64,000 bases of DNA, taken from the NCBI GenBank assembly GCA_000507305.1, contig DF239802.1, positions 99,884 through 163,883 on the forward strand, in the 5' to 3' direction. Position 1 is the stretch's first letter; each line of letters begins with the position of its first letter. Position numbers and translations under genes: made by a program. The DNA is from Breviolum minutum Mf 1.05b.01 (Eukaryota; Sar; Dinophyceae; Suessiales; Symbiodiniaceae). Below are positions 24,967 through 39,055 of the stretch, piece by piece. The notes under the pieces were generated by a model, which saw only the letters and a program-made list of their open reading frames with translations, searched no databases and had not been told where the DNA came from.

Positions 24967-27600
24967 CCGAGTAAATTGTGCCAACAGATTCGATGCCATA
25001 GGGCCATACTGTTTGGAGGGAAAGGTTTTTGTCTAATTAAGGTCAGTCTTTTCCAACAACCCGAGTAGAGTGAGCTGTACTTTCTCCAAACTTATTTCTA
25101 TGTCATCTCTGTGCTTCCGATAGTCATTTTTCCTCACAATGCCTTGGCGTCCGCTTGGGCTTGCAATTTTCACGTTGTGTCAAGCTTCGAGCCCAGATCA
25201 AATCATATCAAGAGAGAGGAAACAACATGGAACAAGCTAAGACGCTTAAAGCTGTATACTTTGGCATGCAGCATGCTTGCGAAAGATGTGGTGGTCAAGA
25301 TGGATGCACTTGTCAAATAGGACCGTGCTATGCAAAAGCAAACGAAGTCTCTAGTGAAAAACCTTTGCACAATATCGTCATGCTTTGTGAAAACCCTCAC
25401 ATTACAAAAGAACCAAGGCCGAGTCAAATGATACGCTCTCGATCCTCCAAAGCAAAATCCAAGAGGTGCAGAATGTGGGACTGCTCCTGTTGCATAGCAT
25501 CCGGCACATTGCAGAAATGTACAAGTCCACCATGACCGCTGTACTCTTTAATGCTCCCCAAAGACGATAACAAGTCATTGATTATAGATAAAGATGTTGG
25601 AAGGCTTGAAAGCCGGAAATCCGTTGGGCCTTGTTTCAGGAACTTCATCGCATCAGGATTGCGACCTTTGCTGGGAATCCTGGAAGATAAAGCTGGCACA
25701 AAGACTAGGATCACAAGTAGGAAAGCATAAGAAGCACAATCAGAAAGCTTTCGGTTTTCCAGAGAGTTGAGAGACAAGAATACCAGACTGACTGAACGAG
25801 CAATCAGAAAACAAGAGTGTAGGAAGTTGGACAAAGGCAACAAATTCTGTTTTTGAGGCAGCAGAAAATGCTGCTGCGAATGAAACTGAGCAGGTTGTGG
25901 GGCTGTGACTTGAAGCTACAAGGTTGTATCTACAGGTGGAATGTTTGATCAGGTTCATTTCTTTGCCTCGATTTGCTCGCTCCGAGACAGGTTCGCTTGT
26001 TCAATGAAAGCGAGCGCCTATTTTCGGAGTCTCCATCTTAGACGATAAGCCGATCAGGGTGCATTTCAAGGAAACTGCCGTTAAAAGACTTCACTTTGCT
26101 TGAACCATGGAGCGCAAGGTGTGGACCAAGATACACCCTTGCGGAAGCAAAGACCACGCAGGACGAAACCCTCACTGACTTTCAAAAGAATTTGAACCAA
26201 ATTTAGCATGTGAGTTTCTGTGAGAGTGCTTGCACGGAAGGCAAAGGGCCACGTATCAAAGCTAGAGGCTTGGATTAAGAGAGGATTAAGACATATTAAG
26301 ACGACTTGTACCAAACTCATTGGTTGCTTGCAATTGCAATTGAGTTGTCCAGTTGGATGGCCAGGCCTCAATCAATCAGACCCGAGTCGACCTGGCAGGG
26401 GTTGAGGCAACTCGCTTGTAAAATTGAGTCCGAGTTTTGCATGTTCAGCTTGTTTATCGCATTGGAATGCATTGGATACTTCATGGATCTTGATGGTACT
26501 TACAACCTTGCTCGATGCTCTTTTGGTACAAGGCCAAAGTGCAAAAGGCCAAGGCTTTTGAGCAGAAAGAAAGGCTTATTGAAGAAGAGGTTGGAACTTG
26601 GAACATGCTTGAACTTCCTTTTAATGTTCATTTGTTTTGTCACACTTTGGCACGTTGTAATTTATGGACATATAATGTAGATAAATAGTCTAATATGTAG
26701 ATCTTAAGCACATGAAGGGATTGTCAAGTTTGAGGGCTTCAAAGTCTTCACTGCTAGGACCTTAGATGGCTCCAGGTAGAATTGCAACCAGGATCTAAAG
26801 CGTAGGCGCCAGCATAAACTAGGGACAATTCACAACAATTCCATCTGCAACAAAGGTTTCTGTTTTGTGTCGAAGCCACCTTCGGTTGAGGAACCAGATA
26901 CTCGAATCCAGCACACCAAGAGCAGAGTAATAGTAAGGAGACTAATAGCAAAACTGGAGAGATCTCCTTCCCAACCCACAAAGAGGAGAGGAGTAGTTCA
27001 ATTGAAGACAGTTGGAGCGACAAAGGGACAGCCTCCATCCACAACGTGATAGACAAATGGAGATAAATGGAGGAGGAAAGGAGACAAGTGGAGATAAAGA
27101 TGTCTCCCGCAAGAGCCCCAAGCCTCCTTTCGAGACTTTCGAGCCCACCTGAAACAGAAGGAACAGCAAGGAGAAAAGGTATAAGCGGGAGAAATGGAAA
27201 CAAATGGATGAGAGCTAAGGCTAATGAAGACAAGTACAGATACAGATACAGGTCCAGAGAGATACTGGAAATTCTTCATGCCCTTTGCGGAGTAAGAACC
27301 CCAGCAGTACAGTGAGGCTTTTTGAGGTCCCCTCCATAGAAGACGGCGGCAGGCCAAAAGTAGATCCTCATGTTCGGAGATGCATGTACACGATTGATAC
27401 GATTGCATTGCCAGGTAAAGAGGGAAGCATGGGCATCCCAGAGCAAAGCTGACGTCATACTCCCACAGGAGCATTGTTCTTACACAGACCCCGCCACCCA
27501 GATTTCTACTGAACCAGACCTGACCACACTGAAATTTCCAACTCTCTCTTGCAAATTTTGCAACGATGCTTGTGAATTTGCTGCGGATGTTGAAGCATTT
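24093..27600. other. Intergenic or unresolved intronic sequence
   Basis: Beyond the (CAA)n tract, only isolated exon-like pieces are visible: about 26530-26600 (KVQKAKAFEQKERLIEEE, donor GTTGGA) and about 26720-26780 (GIVKFEGFKVFTARTLDG). They may be 5' exons of the membrane-protein gene at 27.6-30.3 kb. No promoter or terminator is recognisable. Confidence 0.35.
24914..24967. repeat. (CAA)n microsatellite
   Basis: About 18 uninterrupted ACA/CAA units lie in the intergenic stretch after sufB. Confidence 0.98.
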
Positions 27601-27616
27601 TGATGGCTTCTGCAAG

Positions 27617-30292
27617 GATGATGCTTGGGTCGTTGGTGGCATGCACATCTTCGTGGGCTGGCTGAGCGGTCTTCCTTGCCAGGTCAGGTAATGTCCATCA
27701 GGTGAGCACAGGATCAAGCACTGAAGGTGCTGTGTTGATCGGTCCAGATTTCAAATAGAGCATATTAAAATGCATATATTAAATCATTATGAATCATTCT
27801 AAGCGATGTTATCGTTCTGGAGATACTCCACTGAGTGAAAGATTGTTTGTAATACGTCAATATTTTTTGCTATTGCAGTGTGATATTTGTGGCATGTATG
27901 GCCATGCAGCCAGAATTGTGATACGCGCATGTGCAGTTCAACAGGTAGGAGCTTCAGCAAAGCTTGTGAGTAGCAAGTGCTTACTAGATGTGAAATCATT
28001 GTAAGCATTGTAAGGAAATGGAACGAGAAGTTGCTCTCTCAACATGAACAGCCGAATCACCCCAACCTGGCCTGTGATGGTCACACATGCAATCCCCCCC
28101 GGCAAGAACCTCATTGCGGCCTTGGTTGGTGCCCTGGGAGTTGCTGGCTTTCTCAATAGCGAACTCTTTTTGGAGGCCAGATTTAGTCATACAGTCATGT
28201 TTTGTGCATGTTGGCTCTATGACAAACAGCAATTTAATTTGCTTCACAGCGCTTCTTTGAGTGTTCAGGTCTCGAAGTCAGGTTTCTTTTGTTTGTGTAG
28301 GCGTGCAGTGCAGTTCTCGTGGCACTCGGTGCTGGAGTTGCAGCAGGAGCCAAGGCTGGGCCAAGGGGACTGTAGAGCAAGACGATGCAAGACGCTTACA
28401 TGCTAATAGGGACTAATTGAATCTAATTGATGCCAAAAGGCAGGGATTATAACTCTAGACGTCAAATTTTTGGAAACTATGGCTCTCGCACGGGCGGAAA
28501 GAAGATAAAATTTTGGAGGTAAAGGTGTGTCAGTATACAACTTTGACCATACCAAGTAGTCAGGATTGGTAGAAGACACAGTGGAGAGGCTTTTCAGAAA
28601 ACCTGTCACTGTACGTGCAATCGTACCAATGCTGGTTGAATCTTGCTGGTCACAGTTTCAGTCTTACTTGGTGGCTTGTCTTGGTGCGGAGTGGTTTGGA
28701 CGCTGCTTCAGAGATCATAGTGCTCGTTGTAGTGGCTTCATTCGCTCCGCCCTTCGGACAGGAAGTGCCTTTTCTAAGGTTTGTCCACCGGATATTGGAT
28801 CCTGTCTGGAGGGTGTTTTCCAGATCTTTCCCACACACCAGCTTCAAAACTAGCTGCGTAATTTCTCGGAATATCTCGGAATACTTTTTTTGACGTTCTT
28901 GATTCTTTGTTGCATCCTTCACCTGAGGACACTTCCAGCTTTGCATGAAGTTGATTCAAATGGCAGTTTCAAGATCAAACAGAAATTTCAAGATTGGATT
29001 CGTGCATCGCTGCGGCCTTGGGCAGTTCCTGAGCTCTTGGGGTGACGAGCCACTGTTGTTTCAACCTTACGCACCTGTTTGTTCAGCAGCGATCAACAGT
29101 TTGAGAATTGTGTTGCCTCAGTCATGACCAATTTGATCCACTCAATTCAGCGGAGCTAAGACTGTCTATCCTCGTTGGTATCGAGGCAGGTTGCATGTCG
29201 GCAGACATACTTGTACCGTTGGCTACCTTTATGACCCCTGGCTTTCCAAGTGCTCAAAGCAAATCAAGACTATTGAAATCTATGAAATTGTTGTAGTCCA
29301 GTATGGGTGCCAAAAACTTTTGTCTCGTCCGTCTCCAGGCGGCATTCCTTGCTGCAGCTGCAGTGTTCGTTGGTTTTGCCGGCTTTCAGCTTTTGATAGG
29401 AGTGCTCAGAATACGAATTGCTAAAGTCAACCTTTTTTTCCCCGCACATGCGAAATTGGAAATGTGCTGCCTGGTCATGAACTGTAGATCCGTACCACTA
29501 TACTAAAGCTGCAGAAACGGCACCAAACTCCACCTGAAGTACTAGCGGGGTCACCCTGCAAACCCATGCCTGAGAACCGCATGCCCGAGAAGCAAAGTTG
29601 CACTTCAACCAAATTGTCAATAAGCATTTTGACTCGGTACAAGATCGACGAATATCTACGACTTTCCACTAGCACCCAGCCCACATCGGCGGCCGGCAGC
29701 ATGCCCATAGACCGTGTTATCACAATGAAAAGCACCGGATAGCTCACATCCACCAATGCCCCCCTCACCAGAGATCCATGAGGAGCAGTTACCGGCCTAC
29801 TTGTTGCCCAGATCTTTGTGACATGGGCTGCTGGCTGGTGCGATCCTTGGAGATATTTCACAAAATTCAAAGCAGTTCTTTGCTTGTTTGCTTGCCAGGC
29901 TGGCAAAATCTTAGACCGTCATAGTGCATTCCTGTGGGAATTGTCACATGAGGGATCATAATAGTGATTCAGTGATTCATATCTGAATTTCTGTATGGAA
30001 GGAATGTTCAGCAGAGCAATGACACCCATCAAGCTTAAGACGTCAACCTGCGATAGCGGCAGTTCTTCAGGTGTCCGGGTGTGCCGTTCTGGTCTCAAGC
30101 TTAGCCTTAGCAACGGCGAATGCCCCTGTGACTTCTTTGGGGTCATGGGCGCAAAGCAGACCCAGGTACTTGATTTTTTTGGCCATGGGTGTGGCAGCGA
30201 CCGGCATTGATGACAAAACTGCCCTTGCAGTGCTTGGCTACGCAGCAGCAGGCTTCATGCTGTCCAGGCTCAGAGAGAGATTTAGAATGTAG
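27617..30292 (+). CDS. Unrecognised multi-pass membrane protein, intron-rich (3' part)
   Basis: I see a series of hydrophobic exons on + but cannot name the family. Likely exons: 27617-27682 (WVVGGMHIFVGWLSGLP), 27879-27917 (VIFVACMAMQPE), about 28095-28157 (NLIAALVGALGVAGFL), 28309-28354 (AVLVALGAGVAAGAK), 28656-28778 (containing SEIIVLVVVASFAPPFGQE), 29339-29409 (AAFLAAAAVFVGFAGFQLLI) and a terminal open stretch 30071-30292 with three hydrophobic runs ending LSRLRERFRM and TAG. Alanine/glycine/valine-rich membrane segments separated by short loops fit an integral membrane protein of a plastid or other organelle; that location is inference. A proline-rich frame near 29753-29815 may be a loop exon. 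Charged exons near 26530-26600 (KVQKAKAFEQKERLIEEE) may belong to its N-terminus or to another gene. Confidence 0.42.
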
Positions 30293-32154
30293 ACAGTTGC
30301 CTTGTAGACTTGTGGGAGTATTTTTGTTTTATATATTTCTTTTACTTTATATACTGATTCACTTTTTTCTGAGTCTTTAGTGCTTGTTGATTTACATGTT
30401 GTTCTGCTACACTCCGTTTTTGTCATGAGTTTCTGGAATCTTTTGCTCGCTGCAGTTGCATGGTCTTCTTTTTGGCCGAGTTTTTCACTGCAACGGAGCT
30501 GCCAGCTTCATGGGTTGATTCGGTGGGACAGCCAAGTCATGTGTATATCGCGTGCTGGCTACAAGATGTAGTTCCTGTGTAACAGCAATGTTAGTGGTTC
30601 AAATCACTCATGCATTCTGAAAGTTGCTTTAGATTGCACTATCTTGCTTCTCTTTCCAAGAGGGGTTGACTATATTTCGATCCTTTGACCATTTGGCGAA
30701 AATTTGTCGTGGTGCCCCGTAAGGGTATTCTTGTGCCTTACAAAGGTGGACGCCTTCATCAATGGGGACCAGCCAGAGCAAAAGCTTGGAGAGGCTTGGA
30801 TCGTTTGGCATCGTCTTTTTGAGTTGTCATGGTTGTTTTGTGCTTTCCGTAGGTGACTTAATGTGCATGCAGCATTCACAATGGTTTCACATCTTAGTTT
30901 GTTTCGTTATGTTCATTTATGTTCATTCCTGATGTGCTTGTGACCACAGATGGCGTTCATCATTCGTTCGGCCGGCTTCCTGCTTTGGTTTGTAGAGTCC
31001 TTAGGAGCAGCTTCCTTCCCAACTGTTGCGCAATGCCCATTTGCATCACAGCAGTTCTGATGCCCTTTGGCAAGGTGACAGTGGCGTTTGGCAAGAAGTG
31101 TTCTGCTTGGTTCAGAAAAAAGCTTGAAGAGCCAAGAGGACAGCAATTGAGGCAGGTGTTTTCATTTGTATAGCACCTAGCAATCGATGGAGCGGCAATC
31201 ACATCATGGCAATTGTTGTGCAAACTTGCTGTGCGATTGCTGTGGTTTGCAGGGACTATCTAGAGCCCTTGCTGGACGGCATTTGATGCGTCTTGCTCAT
31301 AGATTTGCAAGACAGAAGACTGAAGGATTGCCGGTTTTGTGAGCATGTACTCAATCTTGGTTTCTTCTTTGCTCGACTCGTGTTTGTCTCTTGGCATGTT
31401 CCAAATGTGAAGTTGGGATCCTGGTTTCTTTTGCTTTCGATTCTGATGCTTCTTTTGGAAGAGAGGCTGTAAATTTCTTGACCGCCTCACACCAGAAAGA
31501 GATGCAGACAGTGAGAGTATCAAATTTCAATTTGTGGAACTGAGGCTTTGATTTGCTCGATGAGTCAGTGGAATGGAAAAGCGGTTGCAGTGCCAGGGCT
31601 CACATCGTTTCACATTTTTTCACGTTCGTCCCTTTTATTCGTCTGAATTGCGTGTGGAAGTCGTGTGGAGGAAGTAGTGTGCACAAAGTATCCATTGTTG
31701 CGGCGACTGCTTTCCCAGGAGTGCTTCACGTTACAGCACAATCACTAGCACACATACACACATGATCAGACATGTATCTATGCACAATATTCATCAATTG
31801 TCTAGGCAAAGAGAAGGACAGATGCTCTGACAGCATCAAATCTAATAATAAGTTGGTCTTCTTGATTCTTCTCGTTGATTGCAAATCTGCTTGTCCTACG
31901 AGCAAGTGTATTAGTGTCGGCTCAAATAGTGACCTTCATGACGCAGCAACAAGCTGGACCTGCGCATGAAACCCAAGAAAGAGACGAGAGAATAACAAAA
32001 GCATAAGTGGAATGGAAATCTGTGAGTGTCCAGCTTTGGCTTTGGCTGAGGTTTTCGATCATGTTTGCAACCCAGGGGAAATATGTGAAAACAAACTCAA
32101 TGGGAGTACCCATGATTGGAGCCCAATGGGTATCTTACTTCTGCGAAGCCGCAG

Positions 32155-35100
32155 GCAAAGAAAGAATGGCCCTCCTGAAGCTTAAAGCCGAGCTGGAGAA
32201 TGCATTAGCCCGGCTCTCAAAGACAAACTTTGAGGCCTCCAATGCACGACTAGAACCGTCCAACAGTAAAACATGTAAAACATATATATTAGATATTGCA
32301 AACTCAAATGATCTCTCAATGTAAACAAGTACGCAATCTCGAAACATGGCAGACAGCAATGGACAGCAAACAATGAAGTAGACAGCAATTCACTGAATCC
32401 TTTCCCAAACAATTGGGAATGTCGGAGAATGTCGAATCATTTGAATCGTTGGCATTTTCAGCTCATTTCAGCCCTATGGCCTCAATGGCTGAACTCTCGG
32501 CTATCAATGGCTGCTACACTTTGTCGCAGCAAAAAACCAAACCATCGTGACTTACAGATACTTAGAGAGCAAGTCAATGCTATCCATTCGAGTCCAATAT
32601 TTTTGCTCAGATGGTAAGGCTTCTCGGTTCGACAGCACTCCTGCATGGATATTGAAGATGTACAATGAAAAACGAAGTGTGATGAAGCGCACGTCATCCT
32701 TTGCAGATGGTCGACGCACATGAATTGTAAGTACATATACGTACCTAGTAGTGTGTTCATATTCAAGTGAAGTCGCTATAGATACATATTCTTTGTCTCA
32801 AAGTTGCTTGGCGGTTGTGATTTCTCTACCAGCTCGGCCAACCCAGCTTTTCAAAACTTCAGGGTGAGCTCACCCTTCACGAGGACGGCTGCATTCAGTT
32901 TTGTGTGTTTGTGCGTATGGACTTTCGAAAAACGATAAAAAGGTCAACACCTTTCAATGTCTTTGCACTGTGTCCCATAATTTCATGTATGATCCATGTT
33001 TGATAAACAACATATTCATATGCTTTCAAATTCTAAAATACAGTGACTTTTTCAAAGAACATGAATCGAGGTTTATATTCTCTCAGCTCTCAGCCACCAT
33101 CAATGAGCTTATTCGCTGTGGAAGCTTTTTGCAACGCTACTTCGGATATACTGTAACACTCTTGGGATTGTAGGGATGTGCGACCAAAAAAGCAGCACCC
33201 GAAAGGTGTGGCTGCTTGTTTCTGTTTGAGTGCAATTGCTACCCATTCGAATCTTGAAGTTTGGACAGGATGGCATGGAGAACACACACTGGACTCCAGC
33301 TCAGTCGTCCATCCCTGAGCACCTACTTCAACTCAGACAAGACAACCCATGTTTAGCTCCCCTTTTGATCATATGGGCATTGAAATCAGAGTATCAGCAA
33401 CACTGTAAATTCACATCTCGGAGTTGCATGCTTTTACAATCCGATAAAAAAAGCGACGTTGGATTCGGCAAGAACTGAAAATCGAAAAGTCCAAAGGATC
33501 CAAAGGCACTAAAGCACAAAATTTTCACACAGCTCACGTAGACGATATGCAACCCTGCAACCCTGCAACCCGACGCATCGAGTGAATCAATTTCTATGCC
33601 TTGGCGAATGAAGTCTCAAGAAAAGCTGTTGATATCTGTTGTTGTTTCTGAAGAAACTTTCCTACGGTGCATCACTGCATATTCATTAAGGATCATTAAG
33701 GTTTATTGGCTCGAGAGACGCCATCAACATGTCATGATGAAAGACAATGAAAGAATATTCAAGATATGCTGTAGATAATAGCAAACAAGTCGATAGAAAC
33801 ACCCTAATGGCCTTGTGTCACATGCAACTCTTTGGCTTGTGGTCAAGGGCAAGTATCATGAATTCTGAAACTATTCCTGTCAGGTCAAGTGCTCACCCTG
33901 ACTTTGTCATGCAAGATGCAGAAGAGCCCGGTGAGATGGCTGGAAAGGTTGGGATTTGTGGCGAATCAGATCTGGAAAACTCGACGGATCCAACTACTGT
34001 AGGGTGGAAAGGATCACTGGGATGCCATGGGTATGCCATGATCATCCATGATCAATGCAGTGCAATCTCCTATTTAAAAACCGGGAAGCCCTGGAAGCGC
34101 AGGCCGGTGCACCTATGCACAACACTCGAATGCCTTCCGCAGGATCCTTGGCTTTGCCAGGGCTCGGTGCCTTTTTCATCTTTTTTCTGAACACGGTCAA
34201 TTTTTTCTTCTGTTTTTCTCACGCAATCACTATCACAGTCAAGGTGGGCTATTGCAGCACTGCTTCTACCACCCCGTTGGCAAGTGTTGAACCCCCAGAG
34301 TATTTTCTGCCCGTATTCCATGCTGACGATTCAAACATTTGCTGGAAGCAAAAAGACCAACGTTGATGGTTTTTCAATACAAATCTCCAAGCAAGCCTCA
34401 TAGAAAGTTTGCAATGAATGTAGGAAATGTGCAAAAATGCCACCGAAATCTCATGTTATCTCCCTTTGAGGCCACAGCATCAGCTGTGCCTTCTACACCT
34501 CTAGAAGGAAGAAGTGGAGAGCTGACTCCACGTGGATCTCAGGCATTTTGACGGCAGTCATTCACTATTTTGTCACGATCCAGGTTTAATTTTTGCAGTT
34601 GATTGAACTTCGGTACGTGCATGATGACCGTGCAGGAATTGAAAGGTGTATCGAGTAAGACTGTTTTTGATTTCACGGGAATGTTCTGGTCCGTCGCTGG
34701 GAGCACTTCTAAGCTCGTTGGAAAATCGAGTACTGTATCCAGTGTTTTCTACATTGGATGCATCAGAAATGTCACAAGAGACCTACTGAGCAAAGAAACT
34801 CTCAGGAAACACGCCAATCATTGCAAGCCTCGAAGGAAGCATTGATCATTGGTTCCACTCCACGTAAAGTACACAGTGTTTTTTGATGTTTTTGCATGCA
34901 CCAGATTGCGCAAGATATTATGTGTGTTTGTTAATACAATGTGAGGGCAACTCAGAACATGCTCTTACACTGCTTCCTTACTCAATGTTGACAATTTCTG
35001 TCCCCGGATGTGTGGCACTAAGGACAGGGGTAGTGAACTCCTAAGTGCACCTGGACAGTGCGACTTGCTCCCTGGAGGCCAGGTTTGGCTCCGTGAATTT

Positions 35101-37140
35101 GAACGTGGAAGCGTTGTCCTGAAGAATCAAGCATATGGATGCATATGGCCTGTTACTGTTGCAAAGGTGTGATTTGTCTGGAAGAAGCGGGCTGGGTAGG
35201 ATATTTTCATGGTTTGTTACATGCTAATTACTCGATTGATGTTAGTTTTGTAGTTTTGTTTTGTTCTGTTTGTTTCGGGCCAGGCGTTGGTCATTTTCGC
35301 CTGGGAACAACTTGTTTGCAGCTAACAAGAGGGTGGGGAGCCTAGCAGATTGGAGTCGCTTGAACAGCTCCAAAGGCAAAACAGCGACAACTTTTGAAGC
35401 CCCCCAGTGGGGAAGGTCCAACTTTGCAGGGCAGGTAGCACTGAAATGCACTGAAGCCATTTTCAGTCCTGTTCAGTCATAGATGTCAAGCAAGACTTGT
35501 TTGCCAGATATGGCACTTTTCTCCAAGGCCACTGAAAGCCTTGCCAATTCAGCAGCGGATTGAAGAGGCTGAGGCAACGTTGCGACCTTGTACAGCTGAC
35601 AGAACTACATTGTTCCTCTCACTACACTACACTAAATTGTACGGCACTAAGTAACTAAGTTCTTGCAAGGGGGCTTCGATTCAAGCTTTGGAATTCCAAC
35701 ACACAGAGTCCACTATATGGATAGTAGGGCACTGGGATGGGAAGGAAGGAATTCTTATGAGTTCTTGGATCTCCCATTCGCCCTGAGTATATACTGTACA
35801 TTTTCTGAAGACTCGTATAGAATAAAGATTTCAACAACTAATAGACATACGTAAGAATAATGATGACTGAATAATGAACAAATTTCCACGCAGTTCCACC
35901 AAGCTTTTGTTGTGGAGCTACGAAGCTCAACCCAGCTTCAAACAATAGACCGCACTTAAGTCAACAAGCGAAGGACCATGCAGCAACGCGGTATGATTGT
36001 ATGATCCTTTCATGAACGCTGGAGCAGATACAGGACTTTCTGAAAAAAATCTAGAGCCTAAGTAGCGGAAGCAATTTGACCAGAAGTCTTAACAATGCGA
36101 ACATCATGGCCCGTTTTTGCTCCTGGACCCGTCCGCAACCAAAAGCAACTTGTAGCAATTTCACGTGTATGTATTTTTTTTGAAAGTCAGGCGCAACAAC
36201 CCCTGCGCCCCTAGGCCAAAACCTAGACTGTTGCAGTGGAACTGTTTGCATGGACAGCCCAAATCTAACCTTGGGGTCCTAGCAATTTGAGAATTTCCTC
36301 AAGGCTGAGGTGTTGTCACTAGATTTCCGGCTGTGCCATCAAGTTACAGTAAAGCTGATTCTAGTCAAGCTTGAGATCGAGAACAAGTCTTCTGCCTTCT
36401 GACTGAAACGTTGAACAGAAATTTGAAGAAACAGTTTGAAGACCCGCCCGAGACATCCCAAATCTCGATGAAATGATTTCAGGCAGCAGAAGCCAAATTG
36501 AAAGCCGATTTGGATGGACTGGGAGCGCTACGCGAGCCTGGCAAGGTGTCATTGGAGAGTTTGGAGTGTTTGTCTAAGAGCTGACGTTCCCCCGGGGCTG
36601 GAGATACAAAAGTTGTTTCTGTTTCTGCTTGGTGTTGTTGTTTGTTGTTTGTTGTGTTTGTTGCTTGTTGCTTTTCTATCTATTCCTTATTACTTTCTGA
36701 TTTTTTCCCTCCAACGGCAACTCAATCCCGTTTGATGTTTGGGCTTGCTGCCTTTCGTCAGAAGATCTCTGCTTTTCCAGGATCAGGCCGAAAGCGCTGC
36801 CATGGATGCTTTGTCACTGGCGCAAGCATCACTGCAGGCTCGTGGCATGCCAGGCTGGCGCAATCGTGCATCCACCATTTGGCCATTTGGTTAGAAAAGA
36901 GGTTTCCTCCTGGATGGTGGAACTCTCTGAGTAATGTCTCTCCAAGTGTTCAGCTTCCTGACGTGATGTACCACCACCATGGCATGATGTATGATCAGCT
37001 TAGCTAGGGCCAGATCGTCACGGAGTGATTGTTTAACGCAGCATGTTGAAGGATTTTGAGACAAATGGTGGTGAACAAGCTAGCATTCTTTAATGTGATG
37101 TGATTTGCAGCAAGGCGCTTCTTCAAGTTCAGCTACGTAG
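32155..37140 (+). CDS. Unrecognised charged, partly coiled-coil protein, intron-rich
   Basis: I cannot name this protein. Probable exons on +: 32155-32221 (ERMALLKLKAELENALARLS, heptad-like), 33087-33144 (LSATINELIRCGSFLQRYF), 33269 to about 33345 (NTHWTPAQSSIPEHLLQL), 33884-33947 (AHPDFVMQDAEEPGEMAGK), 34599-34654 (LIELRYVHDDRAGIERCIE, donor GTAAGA), 35059-35166 (36 codons; contains GGQVWLREFERGSVVLKNQA), 35322-35434 (VGSLADWSRLNSSKGKTATT), 36483-36545 (AAEAKLKADLDGLGALREPG), 36781-36837 (DQAESAAMDALSLAQASLQ) and 37111-37140 (QGASSSSAT then TAG). The last two join in phase 0. Several exons between these are missing and the start is unresolved (a signal-like ATG frame at 30425 is one weak candidate), so two adjacent genes cannot be excluded. 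Confidence 0.45.
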
Positions 37141-38204
37141 CACGGATCTTGGATTTAGCATGGGCAAGCAACACCTCGAACTCGTCACAACGGTACAGAC
37201 AAATAGGCTAAACCAGGATCCAATACTGTGATTCGTGAAGCCTTGCTCAGGTGAATGCTATGCCTCAGCTGACAAACTTGCTTAGAAGTGTTGCTGGTCA
37301 CTGAGAAAGCAATCAAAAAAGACCAATTGAGAATCTCAACAAATGAAACAAACGTACCAAATGAGATTTGATGAGATTTGTGTTTGTGTGTGACCAGATT
37401 TAAATTTAGCAACGGGGCAGTTTTTCTGCTGCCACCCTCTTGCATCTCACTGGGGGATGATTGTGATGGTCGTCTACGCCTGTACATGCCAGGATTTTTG
37501 AAGCGCATGCATGCTGAAACGTTGTTCATCATGTCAAGACTTGCTTCAGAGGTACAAACTGTTTCGTTCCAAAACCATATTTGCATGCGAGTTTCAACCC
37601 GTGAACTATGCTTCAACTTAATTCGCTGAGGCGCGTAGATAGAGGTGCTCTTAACATAGCAATAGGATCCGCCGCTTGCTGCCCTCACGAGAATTGTGGA
37701 ATTATTTTGGAACGGGATCTTGAATCAAGCTGCCCGTCCCAAACTTAACAAAAATACACATTAAGAATTAAGAATAGTGAAAAAGATACAGGGTGATTCG
37801 GCCGAGTTTAGATATCCTGGATCGGCCCCGGACGACAGGCCAGCAAAAAAGTGGTGCAAGAGCAACACTGCACAAGATAGCACAAGCCAGACAACTGTGT
37901 CACATCCTTCATTGGGGCACCAGATAGATGCTTTGAGTCAATCGATATAATCCAAACAAACACGCCAAACAGTGCGCTTGCCGCGAAAAATACTTGCAAA
38001 CATAGAAGCTGACTTACAAAGAGCCATCCCCTCAAAAAATTGAAATATTAATAAGATTTGATCAAAAATTCTATCAATTGCTTCCGTCGATAGAAAGACA
38101 ATTCGGTTATGATCCCAGCATCCCCCTTCGAATTTCCACTACGAAATGGGTGAACTTGTGCTGGCTACAAATGGCTAAAACCTATGGATTCTGTAGCGGA
38201 AAAG
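37141..38204. other. No gene recognised
   Basis: Short unsupported frames only, up to the edge of the A/T-rich island. Confidence 0.5.
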
Positions 38205-39055
38205 AATAATTGTGCTATATATGAATAATAATATTTTAGTAAAAATGATATATGAAAAATTATGTTTAATAATATTTTGATATGGATTTTTTTTAATAAA
38301 GATATTTAAAATTGTTTTTTTTTAAATTAAAAATAACTATTTTAAGATATGTTAAAAATATTATTACCTTTAAAAATATTTATTATATAAATTTAATAAT
38401 AAAAAATTAATAATTATTATTTATTTAAAAAAAAATGAAATTTTTAAAAAGGCATTGAATAAAATAATATATTAAAAAAATATAAATATATATATATAAA
38501 ATAAATTTATAAAATATTATATATTTTTTTTAATTATTTTATATTTTTCTTTTTAAATATATATTAAAATTTTATTTATTTTAAAATTATTTATTTTTAA
38601 ATTATATATTTTATATATTAGATTTTAATTATAATATTATTTTAAAAAATAATATTAAAATAAAATTATTTTTTTTTCCTTTAATNNNNNNNNNNNNNNN
38701 NNNNNNNNNNNNNNNNNNNNNNNNNNNNNNNNNNNNNNNNNNNNNNNNNNNNNNNNNNNNNNNNNNNNNNNNNNNNNNNNNNNNNNNNNNNNNNNNNNNN
38801 NNNNNNNNNNNNNNNNNNNNNNNNNNNNNNNNNNNAAAATTCTTACTTCAAATTTAAAAATATATTTTTCATATTTAAAATATCTATTTATATTTTGCTT
38901 TTTTACATCTATTTTTGTATAATAATATTGTTTATATATTTTAATTGAATTTAGAAATTTTGATCATATTATCTAAAATATGTTATAATATTTCGATTAT
39001 CTATTGCGTGTTATTATCACTAGTAATATTTTTTATTTTTTGGATTTGTATGAAT
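38205..39055. other. Extremely A+T-rich island interrupted by a 150-N gap
   Basis: Composition changes abruptly near 38205 from ordinary mixed sequence to almost pure A/T with homopolymer runs, and returns to normal near 39055. Ns occupy 38686-38835, so the true length is unknown. No gene or RNA is recognisable. It could be a non-coding A/T block, an organellar or symbiont-derived insert, or a scaffolding artefact. Confidence 0.9.

Noticed and set aside
26998-27717. 239-codon minus ORF
   Set aside because: Antisense to a spliced hydrophobic + exon (27617-27682); sequence not protein-like.
30580-30620. tRNA T-arm-like GGTTCAAATC
   Set aside because: No acceptor, D or anticodon stems can be folded around it.
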